9,148 nt of DNA from Betaproteobacteria bacterium (GTDB lineage Bacteria > Pseudomonadota > Gammaproteobacteria > Burkholderiales > Rhodocyclaceae), in NCBI GenBank assembly GCA_020047725.1, contig JAIFNM010000111.1, positions 1 through 9,148 on the forward strand, given 5' to 3'. The position numbers were made by a program, and so were the translations under genes. The number at the start of each line of letters is the position of its first letter. Position 1 is the stretch's first letter. The notes beneath the pieces are model-generated. The model was not told the DNA's origin and ran no database searches. It was given only the letters and a program-made list of their open reading frames with translations. Below are positions 1 through 6,964 of this stretch, piece after piece.

Positions 1-900
1 GCCATGCAGGCCAATGCGGCCATCGCCAATGCCTATGTGGCCGATATCACGCCGCCCGAACACCGCGCCAAGCGCTTCGGCCTGCTGGGCGCGATGATGG
101 GGCTGGGCTTCATCATTGGCCCGGTCATGGGTGGATTGCTCGGTGCCATCAAGCTGCAGTTGCCTTTCCTGGTGGCCGGTGTTCTGGCAATTATCAACCT
201 GCTTTACGGCTATTTCGTTCTGCCTGAGTCCCTTTCCAAAGAACAACGCAAGCCCTTCAGCTGGCGTGCCGCCAATCCGGTCAATTCGTTGCTTGCCTTG
301 ACGCGTTTGAAGGGCGTTGGTTCGCTGGTTGGTGTCGTCACCTTCAGCACGCTCGCCCAGTTCGTGCTGTACACCTGCTGGGTGCTCTACACCACCTTCA
401 AGTTTGGCTGGGGCCCGCAGGAGAACGGCTGGTCGCTCGCCGTGGTCGGCATCGTCTCGGTCGTCGTTCAGGGTTTTCTGCTCGGGCGCTTGCTCAAGAT
501 ATTCTCGCCTCAACGGCTGGCTGTCATCGGGCTGGTGTCGTCCACGCTGGCCTATGTGGCGTGGGGCGCAGCAACGGAGGGCTGGATGATGTATGCGGTG
601 GTCGTTGCCAACGTCTTTGGCGTCACGGTGGCCGCGTCGGTCAACAGCCTGATTTCATCGGCTGCGGACAGCCGCAGCCAGGGGCAGACGCTCGGCGCGG
701 TGAACTCGCTGGGCAGTTTGATGGCCGTCATCGCGCCGGTGCTGGGTGCGCCATTGCTCGGCATGGTCTCGCACTTGCCGCAAGGCGACTGGCGTATCGG
801 CGCGCCGTTTTATTTCTGTGCCGTGCTTCAGGCAGGCTCGCTGTTCATGGCCATACGGCATTTTCGGCATCACCGCAGGACTCTTGCGGCCGCCGGATAG
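1..900 (+). CDS. TetA-like MFS drug/H+ antiporter, C-terminal part (5' end outside window)
   Basis: Inner-membrane transporter of the major facilitator superfamily, most like the TCR/Tet exporters that swap a drug or metabolite for protons. The frame is open from the first base. The ATG at position 4 is internal, because the first visible residues (NAAIANAYVADITPPE) match the loop and helix just before TM5 in this family. About 100 N-terminal residues, TM1-4, should lie upstream. Antiporter motif C is clear at residues 36-47 of the fragment (GFIIGPVMGGLL). I count about eight hydrophobic segments, near residues 26-50, 54-76, 108-131, 142-164, 172-191, 195-220, 231-256 and 266-285, matching TM5-TM12. 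The C-terminus is short and basic. The TAG stop lies one base from the stop of the convergent SPFH gene. The substrate cannot be told from sequence. Nothing links it to the purine cluster. Confidence 0.88.
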   Translation, partial: AMQANAAIANAYVADITPPEHRAKRFGLLGAMMGLGFIIGPVMGGLLGAIKLQLPFLVAGVLAIINLLYGYFVLPESLSKEQRKPFSWRAANPVNSLLALTRLKGVGSLVGVVTFSTLAQFVLYTCWVLYTTFKFGWGPQENGWSLAVVGIVSVVVQGFLLGRLLKIFSPQRLAVIGLVSSTLAYVAWGAATEGWMMYAVVVANVFGVTVAASVNSLISSAADSRSQGQTLGAVNSLGSLMAVIAPVLGAPLLGMVSHLPQGDWRIGAPFYFCAVLQAGSLFMAIRHFRHHRRTLAAAG

Positions 901-901
901 G

Positions 902-1771
902 TCAGCGGGACATTGAAAGCACCGGTTGCGTTTCCGTCTCCGAGACCAGCACGGTCAACAGATTGGTGGCGAGGCGAATCCGATCAACGTCGGAGAGCAC
1001 GACCACGCCATCGGCCTGCAATTTGTCGAGCGCCATCTTGACCATGCCGACGGCGCCTTCAACAATCAGCTGACGCGCCGCGATTACCGCGGCCGCCTGC
1101 TGCCGGCGCAGCATGGCGGAGGCGATTTCCGGGGCATAGGCGAGGTGGGTGATCTTGGCTTCGATGATTTCCAGGCCGGCCAGGTCGACGTGCAACTGAA
1201 TCGTTTCGGTGAGCAATTGCGCCACCGCAGCGAGATCGCCACGCAGCGAGTTTTTCCCATGCTGATCGCCATCATAGAAGCGGGTACTGGACACGGCGCG
1301 TATCGCCGATTCGCTCTGGATGGCCAGAAAACTGGCGTAGTCTGCGACCTCGAAGCTGGCCTTGGCGGTGTCGTTCACACGCCAGGCGATGACGGCAGCC
1401 ACCTCGATCGGATTGCCGGCCATGTCGTTGACCTTGAGCGTGGGCGTATTGAGGTTGACCACGCGCAACGAGATATTCTGTCGCTTGCTGAACGGATTGA
1501 ACCAGAAAAAACCGCCTTCGCGGATGGTTCCAGAATAGCGCCCGAAAAAAACCAGAACCCCGGCAATATTGGGTTGCAGGATGACGAAACCCTTGCTGAC
1601 GAAGCCAAGCAGGACGACGCCGAGAACGGCCAGAATGGGCGGCTCGCCCCGGTAAAGCACACTGCCGAGAAATAGCCAGATGACACCCGCCAGAACCAGT
1701 AACCAAAAAAACAATGCCAGCCAGCCGGAGATGTAATGCGCGTCTCGTTCGGAGATGTTCTCGTCGCTCAT
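902..1771 (-). CDS. SPFH/band 7 domain membrane protein
   Basis: A 289-residue stomatin/prohibitin/flotillin/HflK-C type protein. Family members scaffold membrane microdomains or modulate membrane proteases. No specific role can be assigned here. Two hydrophobic stretches near the N-terminus (about residues 15-40 and 44-65) look like a membrane hairpin or two TM helices. The SPFH fold follows from about residue 66 to 230: a GVLVFFGRYSGTIREGGFFW entry at 71-90, a conserved NPFSKR turn at 92-97, an IAWRVND strand at 128-134 and an Ala/Glu-rich helix near 205-240 (ITHLAYAPEIASAMLRRQQA). It lacks a long C-terminal coiled-coil tail. The ATG at 1771 is preceded by GGGAG seven bases upstream. It lies 62 bp behind the carbamate kinase gene on the same strand with no terminator seen between them, so read-through is possible, but its function appears unrelated. 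Confidence 0.87.
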   Translation of the reverse strand: MSDENISERDAHYISGWLALFFWLLVLAGVIWLFLGSVLYRGEPPILAVLGVVLLGFVSKGFVILQPNIAGVLVFFGRYSGTIREGGFFWFNPFSKRQNISLRVVNLNTPTLKVNDMAGNPIEVAAVIAWRVNDTAKASFEVADYASFLAIQSESAIRAVSSTRFYDGDQHGKNSLRGDLAAVAQLLTETIQLHVDLAGLEIIEAKITHLAYAPEIASAMLRRQQAAAVIAARQLIVEGAVGMVKMALDKLQADGVVVLSDVDRIRLATNLLTVLVSETETQPVLSMSR

Positions 1772-1833
1772 GTTGCCGCTCCCGTAATGGACCTTGTGTC
1801 TATTATCCTCCTGGCGCGCTCGGCTTTACGGCT

Positions 1834-2752
1834 TCATCCAACAATGGTGCCGGTTTTTCCCTCAATCCCTTCTTTCGCCTTGGTGAGCATGGTGATGAGT
1901 GTTTTTCGACCAGGCCTGGATTCGGCAAAAGAAAGGGCGGCTTCAACTTTCGGCCGCATGGAGCCGACGGCAAATTGCCCTTCTGCAAGGTAACGCTTGG
2001 CGTCGTCGATGCTCAGGCGATCAAGCCATTTTTGATCGGGCTTGCCAAAGTTGATGGCCACTTTCTCGACAGCGGTGAGAATGATGAGCAGGTCAGCGTC
2101 GATCAGTTCGGCCAGTTTGGCGCTGGCGCGGTCCTTATCGACAACCGCAGCAGCCCCCTTGAGATGGAGGCCATGGCGCGTAACCGGAATACCGCCGCCG
2201 CCGCAGGTAATGACGATCGAGCAGCGTCTGTACGGTCTCCTTCTCGATGATATCGACCGGCATGGGCGAGGCAATAACCCGGCGATAGCCGCGACCGGCA
2301 TCTTCCTTCATGTGTGCGCCCTTGGCGATCATGCCCTCGGCCTCCTCTTTGGAGAAGAAGGAACCGATGGGTTTGCCCGGATCATCAAACGCAGGATCGC
2401 TTTCGTCGACCTCAACCTGGGTAATCAGGGTGACTACCGGTTTTTGTATTCCACGATTCAGCAAGGCTTCGCGCAAGGCATTCTGCAAGTCGTAGCCGAT
2501 ATAGCCCTGGCTCAGGGCCACGCAGACGGACATCGGCAAGATGGGTGAATGGGCATAGGTCATGGACGCCGCCTCAAAGGCGACGTGAATCATTCCGACT
2601 TGCGGCCCGTTGCCGTGCGTGACCACGACCTGATGGCCATGTTCGATCAAATCGACGATTGCATTCGAGGTTGTCTGGACGGCGGCCATCTGTTCGGCGA
2701 GGCTGTCGCCAAGTGCATTGCCGCCAAGCGCCAGAACGATTCTTTGACTCAT
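1834..2752 (-). pseudogene. arcC: Carbamate kinase (ArcC/YqeA-like), frameshifted
   Basis: Carbamate kinase makes ATP, CO2 and ammonia from carbamoyl phosphate and ADP. The first frame (ATG at 2752) holds 179 good residues: ALGGNAL at 8-14, THGNGPQVG at 45-53, and an intact middle domain ending in ETVQTLLD. After that the homology jumps to another frame, beginning VITCGGGGIPV and running 126 residues to the TGA at 1834-1836. It includes KDRASAKLAELIDADLL, FAVGSMRPK and the usual GKTGTIV C-terminus. Homologues carry about four residues between LLD and VIT, where only one base remains, so about 11 nt are missing around 2215-2218. Restoring them gives 309 residues, against the usual 310 or so. 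Its AAAGG ribosome site overlaps the hyuA stop, and the gene is last in the operon. E. coli has its kinase homologue yqeA at the same place. This is either a recent pseudogene or an assembly error. Confidence 0.85.
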
Positions 2753-2763
2753 GCTATTTACCT

Positions 2764-4179
2764 TTATGCGGGTACGAAGCTGCGATGCTGCCGAAGCAGT
2801 TCGTGATCAAATGGTTGGCGATGCAGGAATTTCCCGGCACCGGCGTGGCCCGTGAATTGACCTTCATGTGCGACGATCTCTCCACGGCTGAGTGTTGTTA
2901 CCGGCATGCCCTGACACTGCATGCCTTCGTAAGGCGAGTAATCGGCGTTGTCGTGCAAATCGCAATGGCGGACGGTGTAACGACGGCTGGGGTCAAAAAT
3001 GACAATATCGGCATCGGCTCCGACCCCGAAATGCCCTTTTCTTGGCCAAAGACCGAAGAGCTTGGCGGGCAGTGTGCTGGTCAGTTCGACGAAGCGCTCC
3101 AATGTAATGCGCCCCTTCATCACGCCTTCCGAAAACAGAAGCGCCATGCGATTTTCGACACCCGGCAGGCCATTCGGGCAGCGCGTGAAGTCGCCCTGCG
3201 CCATTTCCTGACGCTGGTGATACGGGAAGGTGCAGTGGTCGGTGGCGACGGTATCAATACTGCCATCGGCCAGGCCGACCCAGAGCTTGTCCAGTTCCGT
3301 ATGCGGGCGCAATGGTGGGCTGAGGATGAATTTGAGACCGTCTTCGCGCAGATAATTGAGTTCGTCGAGCAACAGATACTGCGGGCAGGTTTCCACCCAG
3401 ACAGCGCGCCCCGCACCACGGGCCAGGCGGGTGTAATCCAGCCCCAGGCCGTTGGAGAGATGCACGATGTAGAGTGGCGCATCACCGGCCAGATGGGCAA
3501 GGTTGATCATGCTGGCAATCGCCTCGGCTTCACACTCCAGCGGACGGCTGCGCGCGTGATCCATCGGCGTAGTTTGCCCCGCGGCAACCAGTTGTTCGCG
3601 ACGGAAGACAATCGCCGCATCGTTTTCCGGATGCACGGCGGCCAGGGCGCTCACCGTCCTCAAGCGCGCCATCGCCCGTAGTGCGTCGGCGTCGTTCAGT
3701 TTGTGCCCGTAGGTCAGGTAGAACTTGAAGCTGCTGATCCCTTGCTCGGTGACCATGGAGGCCATCTCGTCCAGAATTGCTTCGTCGACGTGTTGAATTA
3801 CGCCATGAAAACTGTAGTCGACCACCGCCTTGCCAGCCGCAGACTGATGATAGACCTCAAGCTGATGATGCAGGCTGCAGCCCGCCGGTCCAAAACCCAT
3901 GTGATCGACGATGGTTGTCGTACCGCCGCAGGCCGCTGCGCGCGTGCCGGAAAAAAAATCGTCGCAGCTTCGCGCGATGCCTACGTCGATGTTGAAGTGG
4001 GTATGAACGTCAATGCCGCCGGGAAGCACATAACGGCCAGTCGCATCGATGACCTCGGTAATTCCGTCCGCTGACAAGCCCTGTCCGACCGCACAGATCT
4101 TCCCGTCCTCAATCAGAACGTCGGCAACTCTCCGGCCCGTGGCTTCGACTACGGTGCCGTTCTTGATCAGTCGTTTCAT
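2764..4179 (-). CDS. hyuA: D-hydantoinase / dihydropyrimidinase family amidohydrolase (HyuA/YgeZ)
   Basis: A 471-residue cytoplasmic amidohydrolase that hydrolyses cyclic ureides (hydantoin or dihydropyrimidine rings) to N-carbamoyl amino acids. In this cluster it probably acts on a purine-derived ureide. The binuclear metal site is complete: HTH at 59-61, a lysine for carbamylation in SSFKFYL (K152), H183 in VHPEN, H240 in IVHLSN and D314 in VATDH. The sequence resembles E. coli HyuA (461 aa) along its length, for example DVHTHFNIDVGIARSCDDFF and NADYSPYEGM. I chose the ATG at 4179, which starts MKRLIKNGT and has AGGAG 11 bases upstream. A longer open frame reaching 4434 adds 85 residues that overlap ygeY and cross a hairpin, with no family similarity, so I rejected it. 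Only 11 bp separate its stop from the carbamate kinase start, which suggests coupled translation. Confidence 0.93.
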   Translation of the reverse strand: MKRLIKNGTVVEATGRRVADVLIEDGKICAVGQGLSADGITEVIDATGRYVLPGGIDVHTHFNIDVGIARSCDDFFSGTRAAACGGTTTIVDHMGFGPAGCSLHHQLEVYHQSAAGKAVVDYSFHGVIQHVDEAILDEMASMVTEQGISSFKFYLTYGHKLNDADALRAMARLRTVSALAAVHPENDAAIVFRREQLVAAGQTTPMDHARSRPLECEAEAIASMINLAHLAGDAPLYIVHLSNGLGLDYTRLARGAGRAVWVETCPQYLLLDELNYLREDGLKFILSPPLRPHTELDKLWVGLADGSIDTVATDHCTFPYHQRQEMAQGDFTRCPNGLPGVENRMALLFSEGVMKGRITLERFVELTSTLPAKLFGLWPRKGHFGVGADADIVIFDPSRRYTVRHCDLHDNADYSPYEGMQCQGMPVTTLSRGEIVAHEGQFTGHAGAGKFLHRQPFDHELLRQHRSFVPA

Positions 4180-4190
4180 AGTGATATGCG

Positions 4191-4195
4191 CTCCT
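4191..4195 (-). promoter_or_regulatory. Ribosome binding site of hyuA
   Basis: AGGAG on the minus strand, 11 bases before the ATG at 4179. The spacing is slightly long, but it is the only good Shine-Dalgarno match and it supports the internal ATG over the 85-residue N-terminal extension. Confidence 0.6.
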
Positions 4196-4201
4196 GGAAG
4201 A

Positions 4202-4229
4202 ATCACCCCGACAGAATACTCGGGGTGAT
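4202..4229 (-). repeat. Perfect 10-bp inverted repeat (hairpin) between ygeY and hyuA
   Basis: The arms ATCACCCCGA (4202-4211) and TCGGGGTGAT (4220-4229) are exact reverse complements with an 8-base loop. In the mRNA sense (minus strand) the stem ends about six bases before the hyuA ribosome site and is not followed by a T run, so it is not a standard intrinsic terminator. It could be an intercistronic stem that protects mRNA ends or lowers hyuA expression relative to ygeY and ygeW. The role is inferred; the symmetry is plain in the sequence. Confidence 0.7.
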
Positions 4230-4247
4230 CGAAACGCACACGCGAGC

Positions 4248-5465
4248 TTAGTCGGCTAATTCGCTTAGGTAGGTCAGCGGAATCGCTGCGTACATGGCCG
4301 CACACTTCACCAGATGCGCCTTCCAGGTCTTCTCGTTGGAGGCGTGAGCTTCTGGCTCTTTGCCGGGACCGAATCCGACCACAGGAATCCCATGACGCCC
4401 CATGATCGAAACGCCATTGGTCGAGAACGTCCATTTATCAACCACCGGCTTGCTTTCAAACAAACCCTCGTAGGCATTGACCAGTGCCTTGACGGCAACA
4501 TGGCTTTCTTCCGTTTTCCAGGTCGGGAAATAGCACTCGGTCGGATAGACGAGACCGGTATAGGCCGGACGATCATAGTTGTACATGCTGACCACGGCAC
4601 CGGCGGCCTTGACTGCGGGCAGGGCGCGAATCTCGTCCAGCGCACCTTCCCACGTTTCACCCCAGGTCAGACGGCGATCGATGGAGACCGCACAGCTGTC
4701 AGCCACCGCGCAGCGGCTGGGCGAGGTGAAGAAGATCTCGGAAACGGTGAGCGTCCCTTTGCCGAGGAAGTCGTCATTGCCCAGATTGCCCGCCAGTTTC
4801 TGCAAATCAAGAAGAATCGGCGCCATCTTGAAAATGGCATTGTCTCCGCGCTCGGGTGCTGAGCCATGGCAGCTGCGGCCCTGCACGTCGATGCGGATTT
4901 CCATACGTCCACGCTGGCCGCGATAGATCTGGCAATCGGTCGGCTCGGTACTGACCACGAACTCGGGACGAATCTTGGATTGCTCGATGATGTACTGCCA
5001 GCACAGCCCATCGCAATCCTCTTCCTGAACCGTACCGGTCACCAGCAGGGTGTATTGGTCTTCAAGACCAAGGTCCTTGATGATCTTTCCTGCATAGACC
5101 ATCGAGGCCATGCCGCCTTCCTGGTCGGAAGAGCCGCGGCCGCCGATGATTTCATCATCTTCCATGCCCTGGTATGGGTCAAAGGTCCAGTTCTTGATGT
5201 TGCCAATGCCGACGGTATCAATGTGGGCGTCCATGGCAATGAGGTGCGGTCCGTGCCCTACATAGCCGAGAATGTTGCCCATGGGGTCAATCTCGACCTT
5301 GTCGAACCCGACCTTTTCCATTTCCTGCTTGATGCGCAGCACAACCTTTTCTTCGTCGCAGCTTTCGCTTGGAATGGCGATCATGTCGCGCAGGAAGCGG
5401 GTCATGTCGGCTTTGTAGTGCTCTGCTCGCGCAACAATTTGTTCAAACGGAATCTTCTTTGCCAT
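4248..5465 (-). CDS. ygeY: M20-family metallohydrolase YgeY (selenium metabolism-linked)
   Basis: A 405-residue M20 peptidase/deacylase-type zinc hydrolase of the YgeY family. Relatives such as ArgE, DapE and carboxypeptidase G2 cleave amide or N-acyl bonds. YgeY itself is tied to purine/uric acid catabolism in gut bacteria, with its exact substrate less certain. The di-metal ligand set is intact: H81 and D83 in MDAHID, bridging D114 in SSDQEGG, catalytic E148/E149 in QEED, E174 in STEP and H374 in PEAHA. H200 in SCHGSAPE sits in the dimerisation domain, where the family has a substrate-contacting histidine. The length matches E. coli YgeY (about 403). The ATG at 5465 has GGAGA eight to nine bases upstream. 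It lies 63 bp behind ygeW and 68 bp ahead of hyuA on one strand. In E. coli ygeX separates ygeW and ygeY; here nothing does. Confidence 0.94.
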   Translation of the reverse strand: MAKKIPFEQIVARAEHYKADMTRFLRDMIAIPSESCDEEKVVLRIKQEMEKVGFDKVEIDPMGNILGYVGHGPHLIAMDAHIDTVGIGNIKNWTFDPYQGMEDDEIIGGRGSSDQEGGMASMVYAGKIIKDLGLEDQYTLLVTGTVQEEDCDGLCWQYIIEQSKIRPEFVVSTEPTDCQIYRGQRGRMEIRIDVQGRSCHGSAPERGDNAIFKMAPILLDLQKLAGNLGNDDFLGKGTLTVSEIFFTSPSRCAVADSCAVSIDRRLTWGETWEGALDEIRALPAVKAAGAVVSMYNYDRPAYTGLVYPTECYFPTWKTEESHVAVKALVNAYEGLFESKPVVDKWTFSTNGVSIMGRHGIPVVGFGPGKEPEAHASNEKTWKAHLVKCAAMYAAIPLTYLSELAD

Positions 5466-5501
5466 TACTGTTTCTCCAGTGTATTCGTGGTGCTGAGGGC
5501 A

Positions 5502-5518
5502 GGTCGCCCTCGATCAAG
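5502..5518. repeat. Direct repeat copy A, downstream of ygeW
   Basis: GGTCGCCCTCGATCAAG on the plus strand, in the short gap between ygeW and ygeY. It matches the copy at 6718-6735 except for one missing A. In the minus-strand sense it reads TTGATCGAGGGCGACC, the same ribosome-site-bearing leader that precedes the ygeW start, but here no start codon follows. Part of it also forms a 6-bp inverted repeat with 5495-5500 (GAGGGC/GCCCTC, 5-base loop). Confidence 0.75.
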
Positions 5519-5528
5519 ACTGTTTTTT

Positions 5529-6716
5529 CTATTTGACGCGCGGTTGCGCTTCCTTGAGCAATTGCTCGAGTATCTGCGCCGGATTGGCGAATTTCCGCGC
5601 CATGATCATGGCGGCAATGATGTACGGCTTCCAGCTCGCCTCTTTGTAGGTAGCGATACGGTAGCGCTCGAAAACGCTGCCCTCGACTTCGCCTTCCTTG
5701 CAGGAAATGCCTGAGATGTCAGCAGGCAGGCAGTGCATATAAAGCGCTTCACCGCCCTTGGTAAGCTTCATCATCTCTTCGGTGCAATGCCAGTTCTTGT
5801 GCTTGGCGTTTTGCTCCAGACACTTCTTTTCCAGCGCCTTCAGGCCATCGTGATCGTTGGCGCGCAGCAGTTCAGTGCGTGTTTCCATGACTTTGTAGGG
5901 TGCCCAGGATTTTGGATAGACAATATCCGCACCGGCAAAGGCTTCTTCCATCGTCTTTACGTGGCTGAACGAGCCACCTGAAGCCGCAGCATTCTTTCTG
6001 GCGACCTCAACCACGTCGGGGATCAGGTCATAACCTTCAGGATGCGCTAGGCTGACGTTCATCCCGAAACGGGTCATTAAGCCAATGATGCCCTGCGGCA
6101 CCGACAAGGGCTTGCCATAGCTGGGAGAATAGGCCCAGGTCATGGCGATTTTCTTGCCTTTGAGGCTTTCCAGGCTTCCGAAATGCTCCTGCAACCAGGC
6201 CAGATCGGCCATGGACTGGGTCGGGTGATCGATATCGCACTGCAAGTTCACCAGCGCCGGGCGCTGAGGCAGGACACCTTGCGCAAACCCATCATCAAGC
6301 GCCGCACCGACTTCGCGCATATACGCATTGCCGGCACCCAGGAACATGTCATCACGAATCCCGATCACATCGGCACAGAAGGAAATCATGTTGGCTGTTT
6401 CGCGCACGGTTTCGCCGTGGGCGATTTGCGACTTCCCTTCGTCCAGGTCCTGTTGCGCGAGTCCGAGAAGATTCAGGGCGGATGCATACGAAAAACGGGT
6501 GCGCGTTGAGTTGTCACGGAAAACCGAGACACCGAGGCCGCTGTTAAAGACCTTGGTAGCGATATTTTCGCCACGCATGCGCTTGAGCACCTCAGCGACC
6601 GACAGCACCTGTTTGAGCTCGTCAGGCGTTTGTTCCCAGGTCAAAAGGAAGTCCTTATCATGCGCGTTGGATTTCAGCACACCGATTTCCTGGATTAGTT
6701 GATTGATAGATTTCAT
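5529..6716 (-). CDS. ygeW: Knotted carbamoyltransferase YgeW
   Basis: A 395-residue aspartate/ornithine carbamoyltransferase-fold enzyme of the YgeW family, described for E. coli as a knotted, probably catabolic transcarbamylase of unsettled substrate. In a catabolic setting it would run in the phosphorolytic direction, moving a carbamoyl group to phosphate to give carbamoyl phosphate for carbamate kinase. Visible signatures are the carbamoyl phosphate loop DNSTRTRFSY (68-77), HPTQ at 164-167 and HCLPADI at 328-334. Long blocks such as GLAQQDLDEGKSQIAHGETV and DMFLGAGNAYMREVGAALDD are the ones I recall from the E. coli protein. I chose the ATG at 6716 with GAGGG six bases upstream; a TTG at 6734 would add six residues that overlap that ribosome site. 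First gene of the operon, divergent from ygeV across 296 bp. Confidence 0.95.
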   Translation of the reverse strand: MKSINQLIQEIGVLKSNAHDKDFLLTWEQTPDELKQVLSVAEVLKRMRGENIATKVFNSGLGVSVFRDNSTRTRFSYASALNLLGLAQQDLDEGKSQIAHGETVRETANMISFCADVIGIRDDMFLGAGNAYMREVGAALDDGFAQGVLPQRPALVNLQCDIDHPTQSMADLAWLQEHFGSLESLKGKKIAMTWAYSPSYGKPLSVPQGIIGLMTRFGMNVSLAHPEGYDLIPDVVEVARKNAAASGGSFSHVKTMEEAFAGADIVYPKSWAPYKVMETRTELLRANDHDGLKALEKKCLEQNAKHKNWHCTEEMMKLTKGGEALYMHCLPADISGISCKEGEVEGSVFERYRIATYKEASWKPYIIAAMIMARKFANPAQILEQLLKEAQPRVK

Positions 6717-6717
6717 T

Positions 6718-6735
6718 GGTCGCCCTCGAATCAAG
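6718..6735. repeat. Direct repeat copy B, upstream of ygeW
   Basis: GGTCGCCCTCGAATCAAG on the plus strand. In the ygeW sense it reads TTGATTCGAGGGCGACC and ends one base before the ATG, so it includes the ygeW ribosome site. It differs from copy A (5502-5518) by one inserted base. The two copies bracket ygeW exactly. Confidence 0.75.
6723..6727 (-). promoter_or_regulatory. Ribosome binding site of ygeW
   Basis: GAGGG on the minus strand, six bases before the ATG at 6716. It decides the start against the TTG at 6734, which lies upstream of this site. Confidence 0.65.
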
Positions 6736-6736
6736 T

Positions 6737-6771
6737 CGGTTTAACAAGAGAAAAGCGCACGGATTAAACCG
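6737..6771 (-). repeat. 8-bp inverted repeat in the ygeW leader
   Basis: CGGTTTAA (6737-6744) and TTAAACCG (6764-6771) are exact reverse complements with a 19-base spacer. A short direct repeat GCGCAC (6755-6760 and 6771-6776) is interleaved. If ygeW starts from the sigma-54 element near 6811-6825, this dyad lies in the 5' untranslated leader, about ten bases before the ribosome site, where it could fold as a stem-loop. No riboswitch class was recognised. Confidence 0.5.
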
Positions 6772-6810
6772 CGCACCAAGGTTTATAAAGCTAATCAGAT
6801 CTGAACGTAA

Positions 6811-6825
6811 TCAACAATCGTGCCA
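6811..6825 (-). promoter_or_regulatory. Candidate sigma-54 (-24/-12) promoter for ygeW operon
   Basis: The minus strand reads TGGCAC GATTG TTGA, against the consensus TGGCAC-N5-TTGC. The -24 hexamer is exact and the spacing is exact; the only departure is GA instead of GC in the -12 element. Transcription would start near 6800 and give a leader of roughly 85 nt. It is backed by the adjacent ygeV gene, whose product has the GAFTGA sigma-54 contact loop. The mismatch in the invariant -12 GC lowers confidence. Confidence 0.6.
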
Positions 6826-6964
6826 GGTAGAAAGTTTGGCATTCTGTTCGATATTTTCCATGGAGAACTGCCTCAAGTGCCTTGTCCCTTAGCATCGTGG
6901 GGATATGTGACTGATTCTCCCTGTTCTTGTATTTGCAGACCACAATGATATGCTTGCTGCCGAT

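Noticed and set aside
926..1675. 249-codon plus-strand frame opposite the SPFH gene
   Set aside because: It is a mirror of the SPFH coding sequence with no independent homology or ribosome site.
1804..1813. Strong AGGAGG on the minus strand between the carbamate kinase and the SPFH gene
   Set aside because: No start codon follows at usable spacing; the SPFH start at 1771 has its own GGGAG. It is probably a chance match or a remnant.
2205..2225. Programmed ribosomal frameshift in the carbamate kinase
   Set aside because: There is no slippery heptamer or downstream stem, and the homology shows about four missing residues at the junction, which a frameshift alone would not explain.
2659..3681. 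340-codon plus-strand frame opposite hyuA and the carbamate kinase
   Set aside because: It is antisense to clearly homologous genes and its translation has no recognisable domain; it is typical of GC-rich shadow frames.
4180..4434. 85-codon N-terminal extension of the hyuA frame
   Set aside because: It overlaps the end of ygeY, crosses the 4202-4229 hairpin, has no amidohydrolase similarity, and an ATG with a ribosome site and the family-typical start lies at 4179.
5495..5511. GAGGGC/GCCCTC hairpin after ygeW as an intrinsic terminator
   Set aside because: The stem is only 6 bp and no T run follows on the minus strand, so it would not stop transcription before ygeY.
4866..5714. 282-codon plus-strand frame opposite ygeY and ygeW
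   Set aside because: Antisense to two well-supported enzymes, it spans their intergenic gap and has no recognisable protein features.
6837..6851. Plus-strand TGGCAT-N5-TCGA as a sigma-54 promoter for ygeV
   Set aside because: It has mismatches in both the -24 and -12 boxes and lies about 160 bp from the start codon.
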